From Bradyrhizobium sp. (lineage in GTDB: Bacteria; Pseudomonadota; Alphaproteobacteria; Rhizobiales; Xanthobacteraceae): a stretch of 64,000 nt of DNA. The translations under genes were made by a program, and so were the position numbers. The first letter of the stretch is position 1. Each line of letters starts with the position of its first letter. The stretch covers positions 1 through 64,000 of the forward strand of contig NZ_JALHLP010000015.1 of NCBI RefSeq assembly GCF_022844465.1, written 5' to 3'. Shown in pieces: positions 35,590 through 44,928 of this stretch. The notes under the pieces are model-generated. The model worked only from the letters and a program-made list of their open reading frames with translations, had not been told where the DNA came from and made no database searches.

Positions 35590-36597
35590 CTATCCCAGCT
35601 TGCCCATCGCCACGGCGGTGTCGGCCATCCGGTTGGAGAAGCCCCATTCATTGTCGTACCAGGACATCACCCTCACCAGGGTGCCGTTTTGCACCTTGGT
35701 CTGGTCCATGTGGAACGTGGACGAGTGCGGATCATGGTTGAAGTCGATCGAGACGTTGGGCGCCGAGGTGTAGCCGAGGATGCCCTTGAGTTCCTGCTCG
35801 GAAGCGCGCTTCATCGCCTCGTTGATTTCCTTCACGTCGGTCTTGCGCTGCGCCACGATCTTCAGGTCGATCACGGAGACGTTAGGCGTCGGCACCCGGA
35901 TCGCGACGCCGTCGAGCTTGCCCTGCAATTCGGGCAGCACCAGCCCGATCGCCTTGGCGGCGCCGGTCGAAGTCGGGATCATCGACATCGCCGCCGCGCG
36001 GCCGCGGTAGAGATCGCTGTGCAGCGTGTCGAGCGTCGGCTGGTCGCCGGTATAGGCGTGGATCGTGGTCATGAAGCCGGTCTCGATGCCGACGGTGTCG
36101 TTCAGCACCTTGGCGACCGGCGCCAGGCAGTTGGTGGTGCAGGAGCCGTTGGACACGACCAGATGATCCCTGGTCAGCTTGTCGTGGTTGACGCCGTAGA
36201 CGATGGTCGCGTCGGCGCCGTCGGAGGGGGCGGATACCAGCACGCGCCGGGCGCCGGCGGTCAGATGCGCCGATGCCTTGGCCTTGGCCGTGAAGATGCC
36301 GGTGCATTCCAGCGCGATGTCGACGCCGAGCGCTTTCCACGGCAGTTTGGAAGGATCGCGCTCGGCCGAAACCTTGATCTTGCCGTTGCCGACGCTGATC
36401 GAGTCGCCGTCGACGGTGACCGTGCCTGGGAAGCGGCCATGAACGGAATCGAAGCGCAACAGATGGGCGTTGGTTTCGACCGGGCCGAGATCGTTGATCC
36501 CGACCACCTCGATATCGGTGCGGCCGGATTCGGCGATGGCGCGCAGGACGTTGCGGCCGATACGGCCAAACCCGTTAATTGCGACCCGGATAGCCAT
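35590..36597 (-). CDS. gap: Type I glyceraldehyde-3-phosphate dehydrogenase
   Basis: 335 aa from ATG 36597 (MAIRVAINGFGRIGRNVLRA); ten further upstream codons are open but not conserved. The active-site block VSNGSCTTNCLAPVAKVLND has the catalytic Cys, and SMIPTSTGAAKAIGLVLPEL and VSWYDNEWGFSNRM (as MSWYDNEWGFSNRM) are intact. It acts in glycolysis, gluconeogenesis and possibly the Calvin cycle. Located between tkt and pgk on one strand. Confidence 0.97.
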   Translation of the reverse strand: MAIRVAINGFGRIGRNVLRAIAESGRTDIEVVGINDLGPVETNAHLLRFDSVHGRFPGTVTVDGDSISVGNGKIKVSAERDPSKLPWKALGVDIALECTGIFTAKAKASAHLTAGARRVLVSAPSDGADATIVYGVNHDKLTRDHLVVSNGSCTTNCLAPVAKVLNDTVGIETGFMTTIHAYTGDQPTLDTLHSDLYRGRAAAMSMIPTSTGAAKAIGLVLPELQGKLDGVAIRVPTPNVSVIDLKIVAQRKTDVKEINEAMKRASEQELKGILGYTSAPNVSIDFNHDPHSSTFHMDQTKVQNGTLVRVMSWYDNEWGFSNRMADTAVAMGKLG

Positions 36598-36736
36598 GCG
36601 CGTTTCTCCTCTGATAGCTGGCGCCATCCCCGCGGAGACGTTCCTCGGGGGTGCTTACGGCGGATCGCCCGGTTCGGCCGGGCGAGAACGGACAAGATAG
36701 CGGTTACCTAGTCCTTTTCCGGGCTAATCTCAACCG

Positions 36737-38722
36737 TCACCCCAGGCGCTTTAGGGTAGCCTTAACCACGGCTTCGGCGGTAATCCCGAAGTGCAGGAAA
36801 AGCTCCTTGGCAGGGGCGCTGGCGCCAAAGCCGTGCATCCCCACGAATTCACCATCGGCGCCGATCACGGCGTCCCAGCCCCAGCGCACCGCAGCCTCGA
36901 TGGCGATCTTGACCGGCGCGTTGCCGATGATGGCTTTGCGCCGGTCCGCCGGCTGCGCCAGCAGCAATTCGAGCGAGGGAACCGAGACCACCCGCGACGC
37001 GATGCCGCGCTCGGCCAGTTGCTTGCGGGCGGCCACCGCGATCTCGACTTCGGAACCCGAGGCAAACAGCGAAACCTTCGCCTCGCCCTGCGCGGGGACC
37101 AGTTCATAGGCGCCGAAGGCGCAGGGGTTGTCGCTGGGCGCCTGCGTGCGCAATTGCGGCAGGTTCTGGCGGGTCAGCGCCAGCACCGTCGGACCATCGA
37201 TACGGTTGAGCGCCAGTTCCCAGCATTCCGCCACCTCGATCGCGTCGCAGGGCCGGAACACGCGCATGTTGGGCATCGCGCGCAGCGCGGCAAGATGCTC
37301 GACCGGCTGGTGCGTTGGTCCGTCTTCGCCGAGGCCGATCGAGTCATGGGTCATGACATACACGACGCCGGCGCCCATCAGCGCGGCCAGCCGCATCGCC
37401 GGACGGGCGTAGTCGGTGAACACCAGGAAGGTCGCACCGTTAGGCGCGAAGCCGCCATGCAGGAAGATGCCGTTCATGGCCGCGGCCATGCCGTGCTCGC
37501 GGATGCCGTAATGGATGAAGCGGCCTTTCGGCGTCTTGGCCGAAAACGCCACCGCGGATTTCGCCTTGTTGTTGTTGGAACCGGTGAGATCGGCGGAGCC
37601 GGCCACAAATTCCATCGGCATCGCCGCCGCGATGGCCTCGATGGCGGCTTCGGACGATTTCCTTGTGGCGACATTCTGCGGCGCCTCGAGCAGCGCCTTC
37701 TTGTGGGCCCTTAGCGCCTTGGCCAGCGAGGCTGGTCGCTCGTGCCGCATCCGCCGCTCGAATTCGGCGCGCTTGCGGCTGCCGAGTTCGGCAAAGCGGC
37801 CCTCCCATTCCTGGCGCTCCGCGGCGCCGCGCTGGCCCGCCGCGCGCCATGCCTTCAGCACCTCGTCGGGCACCGAGAAAGCATCCTGCGAGATGCCGAG
37901 CTTTGCCTTGGCGCCCTTCAGTTCGTCGGCGCCGAGCGCCTCGCCATGAGCCTTCGCGGTGCCGGCCCGGGTCGGCGCGCCATAGCCGATCGTGGTCTTG
38001 CAGGCGATCAGCGACGGCTTGCCGGACTTTTGCGCGCGGGCGAGCGCCGCGGCGATCGCCCCGGGATCATGGCCGTCGATTGATTCCACCGCCCAGCCTG
38101 CAGACTTGAACCGCTTCGCCTGGTCGACCGAATCGGCGAGCGAGGTCGGGCCGTCGATCGAGATGCCATTGTCGTCGAACAGCACGATCAGCTTGCTGAG
38201 CTTCCAGTGGCCGGCCATCGCGATCGCTTCCTGCGATACGCCTTCCATCAGGTCGCCGTCGGAAGCGAGCACGTAGGTGTGGTGGGCGACCAGCTTCTTG
38301 CCGAATTCGGCGGCGAGCATCTTTTCCGCGAGCGCCATGCCGACCGCGGTGGCGATACCCTGGCCGAGCGGGCCGGTGGTGGTCTCGACGCCCGTGGTAT
38401 GGAAGTTCTCCGGATGTCCCGGCGTCTTGGCGCCGAGCTGGCGGAAATTCCTGATCTGGTCGAGCGACATGTCCTTGTTGCCGGTCAAATAGAGCAGCGC
38501 ATAGAGCAGCATCGAGCCGTGTCCGGCCGACAGCACGAAGCGGTCGCGGTCCGGCCAGGCCGGCGCGGCGGCGTCGAACTTGAGAAACTGCGTGAACAGC
38601 ACGGTCGCGATGTCGGCGGCGCCCATCGGCAGGCCGGGATGGCCGGATTTCGCCTTTTCAACGGCATCCATCGCAAGCCCGCGAATCGCGTTGGCCATAC
38701 CGGAATGATCGACCTGCGTCAT
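36737..38722 (-). CDS. tkt: Transketolase
   Basis: 661 aa from ATG 38722; the frame stays open for 143 codons upstream, but standard similarity starts at MANAIRGLAMDAVEKAKSGH. The thiamine diphosphate motif is ASDGDLMEGVSQEAIAMAGH with DDNGIS, and the C-terminal half has VYVMTHDSIGLGEDGPTHQP. It moves two-carbon units in the pentose phosphate and Calvin pathways. It heads the run tkt-gap-pgk-fba and is divergent from the zapA operon. Confidence 0.96.
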   Translation of the reverse strand: MTQVDHSGMANAIRGLAMDAVEKAKSGHPGLPMGAADIATVLFTQFLKFDAAAPAWPDRDRFVLSAGHGSMLLYALLYLTGNKDMSLDQIRNFRQLGAKTPGHPENFHTTGVETTTGPLGQGIATAVGMALAEKMLAAEFGKKLVAHHTYVLASDGDLMEGVSQEAIAMAGHWKLSKLIVLFDDNGISIDGPTSLADSVDQAKRFKSAGWAVESIDGHDPGAIAAALARAQKSGKPSLIACKTTIGYGAPTRAGTAKAHGEALGADELKGAKAKLGISQDAFSVPDEVLKAWRAAGQRGAAERQEWEGRFAELGSRKRAEFERRMRHERPASLAKALRAHKKALLEAPQNVATRKSSEAAIEAIAAAMPMEFVAGSADLTGSNNNKAKSAVAFSAKTPKGRFIHYGIREHGMAAAMNGIFLHGGFAPNGATFLVFTDYARPAMRLAALMGAGVVYVMTHDSIGLGEDGPTHQPVEHLAALRAMPNMRVFRPCDAIEVAECWELALNRIDGPTVLALTRQNLPQLRTQAPSDNPCAFGAYELVPAQGEAKVSLFASGSEVEIAVAARKQLAERGIASRVVSVPSLELLLAQPADRRKAIIGNAPVKIAIEAAVRWGWDAVIGADGEFVGMHGFGASAPAKELFLHFGITAEAVVKATLKRLG

Positions 38723-39103
38723 GATGGAAATCCGCCTGAAATGAGGAGCTTGGTTGCGGGTCCGTATCGGGCGAATGACCGCAATACGGGTGTTGCTGGA
38801 GGGGAAGCCCGGGCTGGATAGCACCTCAATCCCGCGAGTCCAAGGCGAGCGAACCTGCTTCCGGCGCGAAAAATCGCCCATGGCGTGACCCGGAAGCGGG
38901 GCTGCCGGCTGTGCTCCGGCACGAGCAAGGCCCGGCTGGAGAGCGTGCCGGGACGATGTCGCGCGATTGTGATCTAGCGGTGCATAGCTTTGCGTCGCCG
39001 TTGCGCTGGTCTCGCTTGCCACGTAAATTTGGTCATCTAACCGCTTGCCGAACCGCCGATTTTGCTGTGTGGCTGGCTTACGCGAAGGTGCGCGCTGTCT
39101 CTC
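38723..39103. promoter_or_regulatory. Divergent promoter region between tkt and the DUF4164-zapA operon
   Basis: 381 bases without a credible gene, although frames stay open on both strands because of high GC. It must contain the promoters for tkt (leftward) and DUF4164-zapA (rightward). No clear -35/-10 pair or operator stood out. Confidence 0.5.
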
Positions 39104-39424
39104 ATGAGCGATCGTCACGCCAACGGGTCCGGTAACGCCGAGCCGGTCCATGCTGAAATCGACGCCGCGACGCGGCGCTTGATGGCGGCGCTCGACTCCC
39201 TCGAGGCCGCTGCCGAACGGCGGCGCGACGCCGACCGTGACGAGAACGAACTGGCGAGCCGGATCCAGGCGCTTGGCGCCGATCGGTCGCGGCTGGCCGA
39301 CGAACTCGACGGCTCGCTGGTGAAGACGCGGCGGCTGGAGCGCACCAACCGCGAGATCGCCGAGAAACTGGATGTCGCGATCGTCACCATCCGCGCCGTG
39401 CTCGATGCCGGAGACAGCGAATGA
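39104..39424 (+). CDS. DUF4164 family coiled-coil protein
   Basis: 106 aa from ATG 39104. A single coiled coil spans most of the protein: EIDAATRRLMAALDSLEAAA, LASRIQALGADRSRLADELD and LERTNREIAEKLDVAIVTIR. In Hyphomicrobiales, DUF4164 genes almost always sit directly before zapA. Here its stop overlaps the zapA start (ATGA at 39421-39424), so the two are translationally coupled, which suggests a divisome-related role. The function is not established to my knowledge. Confidence 0.85.
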   Translation: MSDRHANGSGNAEPVHAEIDAATRRLMAALDSLEAAAERRRDADRDENELASRIQALGADRSRLADELDGSLVKTRRLERTNREIAEKLDVAIVTIRAVLDAGDSE

Positions 39425-39804
39425 GCCACATCAACGTCACCATCAACGGCCGGCAATACCGGATGGCCTGCGAGGAAGGGCAGCAGGGGCGGCTGCTGAA
39501 GCTCGCCGAAGACCTGGAAAGCCGCGTTGGCGAGTTGCGCGGCAAGTTCGGCGAAATCGGCGACGCACGCCTGACGGTAATGGCGGCGCTGACCGTGTGC
39601 GATGAACTGCTCGATTCCAGCCAGCGCATCCGGGCTCTGGAGGATGAACTTGAGACCTTGCGCAATGTTCGGGTCGCGGCGGCCGATCGCGCCAAGGCTA
39701 CCCAGGCCGCGGTTGCCAACGCGCTCCATTCTGCCGCCGAGCGCATCGAGAAGACCACGCAGATGCTGAACCGCACCATCGGCGGCGGCGTCGCCATCGG
39801 CTGA
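39421..39804 (+). CDS. zapA: Cell division protein ZapA
   Basis: 127 aa from ATG 39421. MSHINVTINGRQYRMACEEG opens the ZapA globular domain (family pattern VxVxIxGRxYxVxCxxG), followed by LAEDLESRVGELRGKFGEIG, then a coiled coil (LEDELETLRNVRVAAADRAK). ZapA binds and cross-links FtsZ filaments. The zapA - 6S RNA - 5-FCL order matches the classic bacterial arrangement. Confidence 0.93.
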   Translation: MSHINVTINGRQYRMACEEGQQGRLLKLAEDLESRVGELRGKFGEIGDARLTVMAALTVCDELLDSSQRIRALEDELETLRNVRVAAADRAKATQAAVANALHSAAERIEKTTQMLNRTIGGGVAIG

Positions 39805-39849
39805 ATCGCCGCGTTAACGCTGGCGGACCGGGTCGGTAACGCTTACATT

Positions 39850-40020
39850 GGGCGTGCGAAGCTGCGTCGCGCGTCAGGAGCCATATATCCCCGGGGCCTT
39901 ATCGATCCTTTAGGGAACTGTCCCTGGCCGGGTCCGTGGACCCGGTCATATGGTGCCCACCTACTTTCGTAGGGAACTCCGGGATCGAGTGCTTCAACGG
40001 CGTCGCGGCCTCGCACTTTT
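39850..40020 (+). ncRNA. ssrS: 6S RNA
   Basis: Lies between zapA and the 5-FCL gene, the conserved place for 6S RNA. The ends pair as a closing stem: GTGCGAAGCTGC (39854-39865) with GCGGCCTCGCAC (40005-40016), with one mismatch. Inside are GGCCTTATCGATCC, the repeated words TAGGGAACT (39911 and 39970) around the predicted central bubble, and CCGGGTCCGTGGACCCGG as the apical hairpin. A TTTT follows the 3' arm. 6S RNA mimics an open promoter and binds the housekeeping RNA polymerase. The exact 5' end is inferred. Confidence 0.9.
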
Positions 40021-40116
40021 CTGGTTGTTCCAAGGCCTGTTGCTGCCTGCGTGCCGGCTACGATTGTGTCCGCCACGGGTCGCGCGATTTCTATTCCCTG
40101 CCGAACGACACATTGC

Positions 40117-40692
40117 ATGTCCGCAAATCCCTCCAAAGCCGACCTTCGCACCGCCGCGCTGGCCAGGCGCGACGCGCTGAGCGACGAGCAGCGCGCCAGC
40201 GCCGCGCAGGCGGTCGCCAAACGCGGCCTGCCGTTCGCGATTGCGCCGGGAATGGTGGTCTCGGGCTATTCGCCGATCCGCAGCGAGATCGATCCGGTGC
40301 CATTGATGCGAAAGCTCGCCGAACAGGGCGCAAGGCTGGCGCTGCCGGCGGTGCTGTCGCGCGGCAAGTCGCTGGCCTTTCGCGCATGGGCGCCGGGCGC
40401 CCGGCTGATGCTGGGGCCGCTTGGCATCCTCGAACCGTCGCCGGCCGCCGCCGAACTCGTTCCCGACGTTATGCTGGTGCCGCTGGCGGCGTTCGACTGC
40501 GAAGGCCATCGCATCGGCTATGGCGCCGGACATTACGATTTCACGCTCGCCCATCTGCGCAAGGCGAAGGCCGTCATTGCGGTCGGCGCCGCCTTTGCGC
40601 TGCAGGAAATAAAGTCGGTTCCGGCGCTGCCGCACGACGTGGCGCTGGATTATGTGCTAACCGAAAAAAACGCGTTTGACTTCCGGAGCTGA
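40117..40692 (+). CDS. 5-formyltetrahydrofolate cyclo-ligase
   Basis: 191 aa from ATG 40117. The N-terminal helix KADLRTAALARRDAL, the substrate loop SGYSPIRSEIDPVPLM, and the C-terminal GYGAGHYDFTLA (family pattern GxGxGYYDxxL, with His for the first Tyr) identify it. It converts 5-formyl-THF to 5,10-methenyl-THF with ATP. It lies directly after 6S RNA and is often co-transcribed with it, and three bases before the phosphoesterase gene. Confidence 0.93.
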   Translation: MSANPSKADLRTAALARRDALSDEQRASAAQAVAKRGLPFAIAPGMVVSGYSPIRSEIDPVPLMRKLAEQGARLALPAVLSRGKSLAFRAWAPGARLMLGPLGILEPSPAAAELVPDVMLVPLAAFDCEGHRIGYGAGHYDFTLAHLRKAKAVIAVGAAFALQEIKSVPALPHDVALDYVLTEKNAFDFRS

Positions 40693-40695
40693 ACT

Positions 40696-41532
40696 TTGCG
40701 CATTCTTTTCGTCGGTGACGTGGTCGGCCGGGCAGGCCGCACCGCGATCGCGGATCATCTGCCCGGCATGATCAGGGACTGGGCGCTCGACCTCGTCGTC
40801 GTCAATGGCGAGAATTCCGCCGGCGGTTTCGGCATCACCGAGGCGATCTACCAGGAATTGCTCGACGCCGGCGCGGACGCCGTGACGCTCGGCAATCACG
40901 CCTGGGATCAGCGCGAGGCGCTGGTGTTCATCGAGCGCGCGCCGCGGCTGGTCCGCCCTGCCAATTTCCCGAAGGGCACGCCGGGCCGCGGGGCGGCGCT
41001 GGTCGAAACCCGAAACGGCAAGCGCGCGCTGGTCGTCAACGCCATCGGCCGCGTCTTCATGACGCCGTTCGACGACCCGTTCGCCACCCTGAACCGCGAA
41101 CTCGAGGCCTGCCCGCTGCGCGAGGCGGCGGACGCGATCGTGGTGGATTTTCACGGCGAGGCGTCGAGCGAAAAGCAGGGCATCGGTTTCTTCTGCGACG
41201 GCCGCGCCAGCCTCGTCGTCGGCACCCACACCCATGTCCCGACCGCCGATCACCAGATCCTTGCCGGCGGCACCGCCTACATGACCGACGCCGGCATGAC
41301 CGGCGATTATGATTCGATCATCGGCATGCAGAAGGACGAGCCGATGCGGCGTTTCACGCTGGGCATTCCCTCCGGCCGGTTTGAGCCGGCGGCGGGGGCT
41401 GCGACGCTGTCCGGCGTGGCGGTCGAGACCGACGATGCCACCGGGCTTGCCCGTCGCATCGCGCCGGTGCGGGTCGGCGGCAGGCTGGAGCCGGCGCTGC
41501 CGGGATTTTGGGCCGGGCAGGCCGCTGGCTGA
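40696..41532 (+). CDS. TIGR00282/YmdB-family metallophosphoesterase
   Basis: 278 aa from TTG 40696. Motifs: RILFVGDVVGRAGRTAI (metal ligand Asp), VVNGENSAGGFGITE, TLGNHAWDQREAL, DFHGEASSEKQGIGFFCDGR and VVGTHTHVPTADHQIL. Bacillus YmdB hydrolyses 2',3'-cAMP and affects biofilm choice. The cytosolic role in alphaproteobacteria is unproven. It forms an operon with the 5-FCL gene, with three bases between them. Confidence 0.92.
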   Translation: MRILFVGDVVGRAGRTAIADHLPGMIRDWALDLVVVNGENSAGGFGITEAIYQELLDAGADAVTLGNHAWDQREALVFIERAPRLVRPANFPKGTPGRGAALVETRNGKRALVVNAIGRVFMTPFDDPFATLNRELEACPLREAADAIVVDFHGEASSEKQGIGFFCDGRASLVVGTHTHVPTADHQILAGGTAYMTDAGMTGDYDSIIGMQKDEPMRRFTLGIPSGRFEPAAGAATLSGVAVETDDATGLARRIAPVRVGGRLEPALPGFWAGQAAG

Positions 41533-41656
41533 TCTGGCCCGCAAGCTGGGCCATTGGCCTACTCGGTCGCAAATCTTTGATTTCGGCCGGCCGCGGGCCT
41601 ATAAGGCCGCGCCTTGACCCGACAATATCTCCCCGCACCAATCCAAGAGACCCTGC

Positions 41657-42403
41657 ATGGCCGGCCATTCCCAGTTCAAGAACATCATGCATCGCAAGGG
41701 CAAGCAGGATGCCCAGAGGTCGAAGCTGTTCGGCAAGCTGGCGCGGGAAATCACCGTGGCGGCCAAGCTCGGAACCCCGGACCCCGCGATGAATCCGCGG
41801 CTGCGCGCGGCCGTGATCGCGGCGCGTCAGGAAAACATGCCGAAGGACAATATCGAGCGCGCCATCAAGAAGGCGACCGGCGGTGACAGCGAGAGCTATG
41901 ACGAAATCCGCTACGAGGGCTATGGCCCCGGCGGCGTCGCCGTGATCGTCGAGGCGCTGACCGACAACCGTAACCGCGCCGCCTCAGACATCCGTTCCTT
42001 CTTTGCCAAGTCCGGCGGCAATCTCGGCGAAACCGGCTCGGTCGCCTTCCTGTTCGACCGCACCGGCATCATCGAATATGACGCAAGCGCCGCCTCCGAC
42101 GACGCGATGCTGGAAGCGGCGATCGAGGCCGGCGCCGACGACGTGGCGTCGGGCGACGGCGGCCACGAGATCTACGCCTCGCAGGAAACCTTCCGCGAGG
42201 TCGCCAAGGCGCTGGAGGCGAAGTTCGGCGAAGCCCGCAAGGCGGCATTAACCTGGAAGCCGCAGAACACGGTCGCGGTCGACGACGAGACCGGCGAGAG
42301 GCTGTTGAAGCTGATGGACCTGTTGAACGAGCACGACGACGTCCAGAACGTGTACGCCAATTTCGAGATTTCCGACGCGCTGATGGCGAAGATGGGCGGG
42401 TAG
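41657..42403 (+). CDS. yebC: YebC/PmpR family transcription/translation factor
   Basis: 248 aa from ATG 41657. MAGHSQFKNIMHRKGKQDAQ is the near-invariant start (Gln instead of Lys at GHSKW, as in rhizobia), followed by RAAVIAARQENMPKDNIERA and YEGYGPGGVAVIVEALTDNR. Homologues act as DNA-binding regulators, and recent work links the family to relief of ribosome stalling at proline runs. Located between ymdB-like and ruvC, the usual place in many bacteria. Confidence 0.95.
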   Translation: MAGHSQFKNIMHRKGKQDAQRSKLFGKLAREITVAAKLGTPDPAMNPRLRAAVIAARQENMPKDNIERAIKKATGGDSESYDEIRYEGYGPGGVAVIVEALTDNRNRAASDIRSFFAKSGGNLGETGSVAFLFDRTGIIEYDASAASDDAMLEAAIEAGADDVASGDGGHEIYASQETFREVAKALEAKFGEARKAALTWKPQNTVAVDDETGERLLKLMDLLNEHDDVQNVYANFEISDALMAKMGG

Positions 42404-42439
42404 CTGGTCTCCGGCGTCGCTTCACACGCGGCTGTCGTC

Positions 42440-42600
42440 GCCCGACTTGCCGCCTTCGCTAAAGCTCCGGCGTGCCAGCACGGCAAAGCCTCGGCGAAGC
42501 CTTGGCGTAGCCGGGATCGCGCGATCCAGTATTCCAAAGGCCGTGGCGACCAAGCCGAGAGGCCTCGGCGTACTGGATCCCCGCTTTCGCGGGGATGACG
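42440..42600. repeat. Intergenic repeat cluster upstream of ruvC
   Basis: Contains GCCTTCGCTAAAGCTCCGGC, several CGGCGAAGCCTTGG-like words and a perfect hairpin ATCCCCGC-TTTC-GCGGGGAT (42577-42596), followed by GACG. These words are typical dispersed intergenic elements in bradyrhizobia. No gene is seen in 42404-42687. Confidence 0.65.
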
Positions 42601-42687
42601 TACGGAACGGGCTGAGCCCGACGGTTTGGCGGGGATCACCGTTCTCTTTATGTTTCGTTCACGATGCTCTGGCGTTATCACTAAGCC

Positions 42688-43215
42688 ATGACACCCCCAC
42701 CGATTCGCCATCCCGTCCGGATCATCGGCATCGACCCCGGCCTGCGCCGCACAGGCTGGGGCGTGATCGAGACCGAGGGCAACCGGCTGGTCTTCATCGG
42801 CTGCGGCTCGGTCGAACCGCCGGACGACCTGCCGCTGGCGAGCCGCCTGTTGGCGATCCATGAAGCGCTGGCCGCCGTGCTCGGCGAATTCAGGCCGGCG
42901 GAGGCCGCGGTGGAGCAGACCTTCGTCAACAAGGACGGCGGCGCGACGCTAAAACTCGGCCAGGCCCGCGGCGTCGCCATGCTGGCGCCGGCGATGTTCG
43001 GCATATCGGTGGCGGAATATGCCCCCAACCAGGTCAAGAAAACCGTGGTCGGCGCCGGCCACGCCGACAAGAACCAGATCGCGGTCATGCTGAAAATCCT
43101 GCTGCCAAAGGCGGAGCCGAAATCGGCCGATGCCGCCGACGCGCTGGCGATCGCGATCACCCACGCGCATCACCGCGGCGGCGCGGCGCTGCGGCTGAAG
43201 GTGGCCAGCCGATGA
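42688..43215 (+). CDS. ruvC: Holliday junction resolvase RuvC
   Basis: 175 aa from ATG 42688. The acidic catalytic residues are in IIGIDPGLRRTGWGVIE, AAVEQTFVN and SADAADALAIAITHAHH, and the basic stretch YAPNQVKKTVVGAGHADKNQ is intact. It cuts Holliday junctions symmetrically with RuvAB. The ruvA start overlaps its stop by four bases. Confidence 0.96.
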   Translation: MTPPPIRHPVRIIGIDPGLRRTGWGVIETEGNRLVFIGCGSVEPPDDLPLASRLLAIHEALAAVLGEFRPAEAAVEQTFVNKDGGATLKLGQARGVAMLAPAMFGISVAEYAPNQVKKTVVGAGHADKNQIAVMLKILLPKAEPKSADAADALAIAITHAHHRGGAALRLKVASR

Positions 43216-43829
43216 TCGGTAAACTCAAAGGCCTGATCGACTCCTACGGCGAGGACTATGTGATCCTCGATGTCGGCGGCGTCGGCTATCAGGTGCATTG
43301 CTCCGCGCGCACGCTGCAGGCGCTGCCGTCGCCGGGCGAGGCCGCGGTGCTCTCGATCGAGACCTATGTCCGCGAGGACCAGATCAAGCTGTTCGGCTTT
43401 CGCAGCGACGTCGAGCGCGAATGGTTTCGCCTGCTGCAGACCGTGCAGGGCGTCGGCGCCAAGGTCGCGCTCGCCGTGCTCTCGACCTTGACGCCGGCCG
43501 AGCTGGCGAACGCGATCGCGCTGCGCGACAAGGCCGCGGTGACGCGCACCCCCGGCGTGGGCCCGAAAGTCGCCGAGCGCATCGTCACCGAATTGAAGGA
43601 CAAGGCCCCCGCCTTCGCCACGGTCGATCCGGCGCTGGTGCATCTGTCCGGCGCCATCGACCATGACCGCGCGCCGCGTCCGGTCACCGACGCCATTTCG
43701 GCGCTGGTCAATCTCGGCTACGGCCCGCCGCAGGCGGCGGCCGCCATTGCCGCGGCCTCGCGCAGCGCCGGCGAGGGAGCGCAGACCGCGCAGCTGATCA
43801 AGCTGGGATTGAAGGAACTGGCGAAGTGA
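43212..43829 (+). CDS. ruvA: Holliday junction branch migration protein RuvA
   Basis: 205 aa from ATG 43212. N-terminal OB fold MIGKLKGLIDSYGEDYVILD, helix-hairpin-helix pairs VQGVGAKVALAVLSTLTPAE and TPGVGPKVAERIVTELKDKA, and a C-terminal RuvB-binding domain ALVNLGYGPPQAAAAIAAAS. It overlaps ruvB by four bases (GTGA). Confidence 0.96.
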   Translation: MIGKLKGLIDSYGEDYVILDVGGVGYQVHCSARTLQALPSPGEAAVLSIETYVREDQIKLFGFRSDVEREWFRLLQTVQGVGAKVALAVLSTLTPAELANAIALRDKAAVTRTPGVGPKVAERIVTELKDKAPAFATVDPALVHLSGAIDHDRAPRPVTDAISALVNLGYGPPQAAAAIAAASRSAGEGAQTAQLIKLGLKELAK

Positions 43830-44875
43830 ACCCGCCCCCCCGCATTGTCACCCCCGAGCGCCGCTCCGACGATGTCGGCGACACCGCGCTGCGTCCGCAA
43901 TTGCTGTCCGAGTTCGTCGGCCAGGCGCAGGCCCGCGCCAACCTCTCGATCTTCATCGAGGCCGCGCGCAAGCGCAGCGAGGCGCTGGACCATGTCCTGT
44001 TCGTAGGCCCCCCGGGCCTCGGCAAGACCACGCTGGCGCAGATCGTCGCGCGCGAACTCGGCGTCGGCTTTCGCGCCACCTCGGGCCCGGTGATTGCCAA
44101 AGCCGGCGACCTCGCCGCGCTGTTGACCAATCTCGAGGAGCGCGACGTATTGTTCATCGACGAGATCCACCGCTTGAGCCCGGCGGTCGAGGAAGTGCTG
44201 TATCCGGCGATGGAGGATTTTCAGCTCGACCTCATCATCGGCGAGGGGCCGGCGGCGCGCTCGGTCAAGATCGAGCTGGCGAAATTCACTCTCGTCGGTG
44301 CCACCACGCGCGCGGGCCTGTTGACCAATCCCTTGCGCGACCGCTTCGGCATTCCGGTTCGCCTGAATTTTTACACCGAGGAGGAGCTGGAGAGGATCGT
44401 CACCCGCGGTGCCCGCGTGCTCGGCATTGGCATCACGCCTGACGGCGCCAACGAGATCGCGCGCCGCGCCCGCGGCACGCCGCGGATCGCCGGCCGGCTG
44501 CTGCGGCGGGTGCGGGATTTCGCTTCGGCGGCGGACGCCAGCTCGATTGATCGGGCCATCGCCGACCACGCGCTGAGCGCGCTGGAGGTCGACGCCGCCG
44601 GCCTCGACGCCATGGACCGGCGCTACCTCACGACGATTGCGATGAACTATGGCGGCGGGCCGGTCGGCGTCGAGACCATGGCGGCGGCGCTGTCGGAGCC
44701 GCGCGACGCCATCGAGGACATCATCGAGCCGTTCCTGATCCAGTGCGGCTATTTGCAGCGCACCCCGCGCGGCCGGCTCCTGACCGCGCACGCCTTCCGC
44801 CATCTCGGCCTCGCCGAACCCGCACGCGATCCCGCGCAGTTCGGGCTGTTCGGCGGCGGCGACAGCGACGATTGA
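43826..44875 (+). CDS. ruvB: Holliday junction DNA helicase RuvB
   Basis: 349 aa from GTG 43826. LRPQLLSEFVGQAQARANLS, Walker A GPPGLGKTTLAQIVA, Walker B FIDEIHRLSPAVEEVLYPAM, sensor 1 LVGATTRAGLLTNPLRDRFG with the Arg finger, and a C-terminal winged helix (LIQCGYLQRTPRGR). Hexameric motor for branch migration. Last of ruvCAB. Confidence 0.97.
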   Translation: MNPPPRIVTPERRSDDVGDTALRPQLLSEFVGQAQARANLSIFIEAARKRSEALDHVLFVGPPGLGKTTLAQIVARELGVGFRATSGPVIAKAGDLAALLTNLEERDVLFIDEIHRLSPAVEEVLYPAMEDFQLDLIIGEGPAARSVKIELAKFTLVGATTRAGLLTNPLRDRFGIPVRLNFYTEEELERIVTRGARVLGIGITPDGANEIARRARGTPRIAGRLLRRVRDFASAADASSIDRAIADHALSALEVDAAGLDAMDRRYLTTIAMNYGGGPVGVETMAAALSEPRDAIEDIIEPFLIQCGYLQRTPRGRLLTAHAFRHLGLAEPARDPAQFGLFGGGDSDD

Positions 44876-44928
44876 CCGCGTCGAACCGGGTCGCGGCAAC
44901 AGCGCACTAACGTTAAAGCACTCGCGCA

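Noticed and set aside
38723..39151. N-terminal extension of transketolase
   Set aside because: The frame stays open but has no similarity to the enzyme; the usual start at 38722 gives a normal-length protein.
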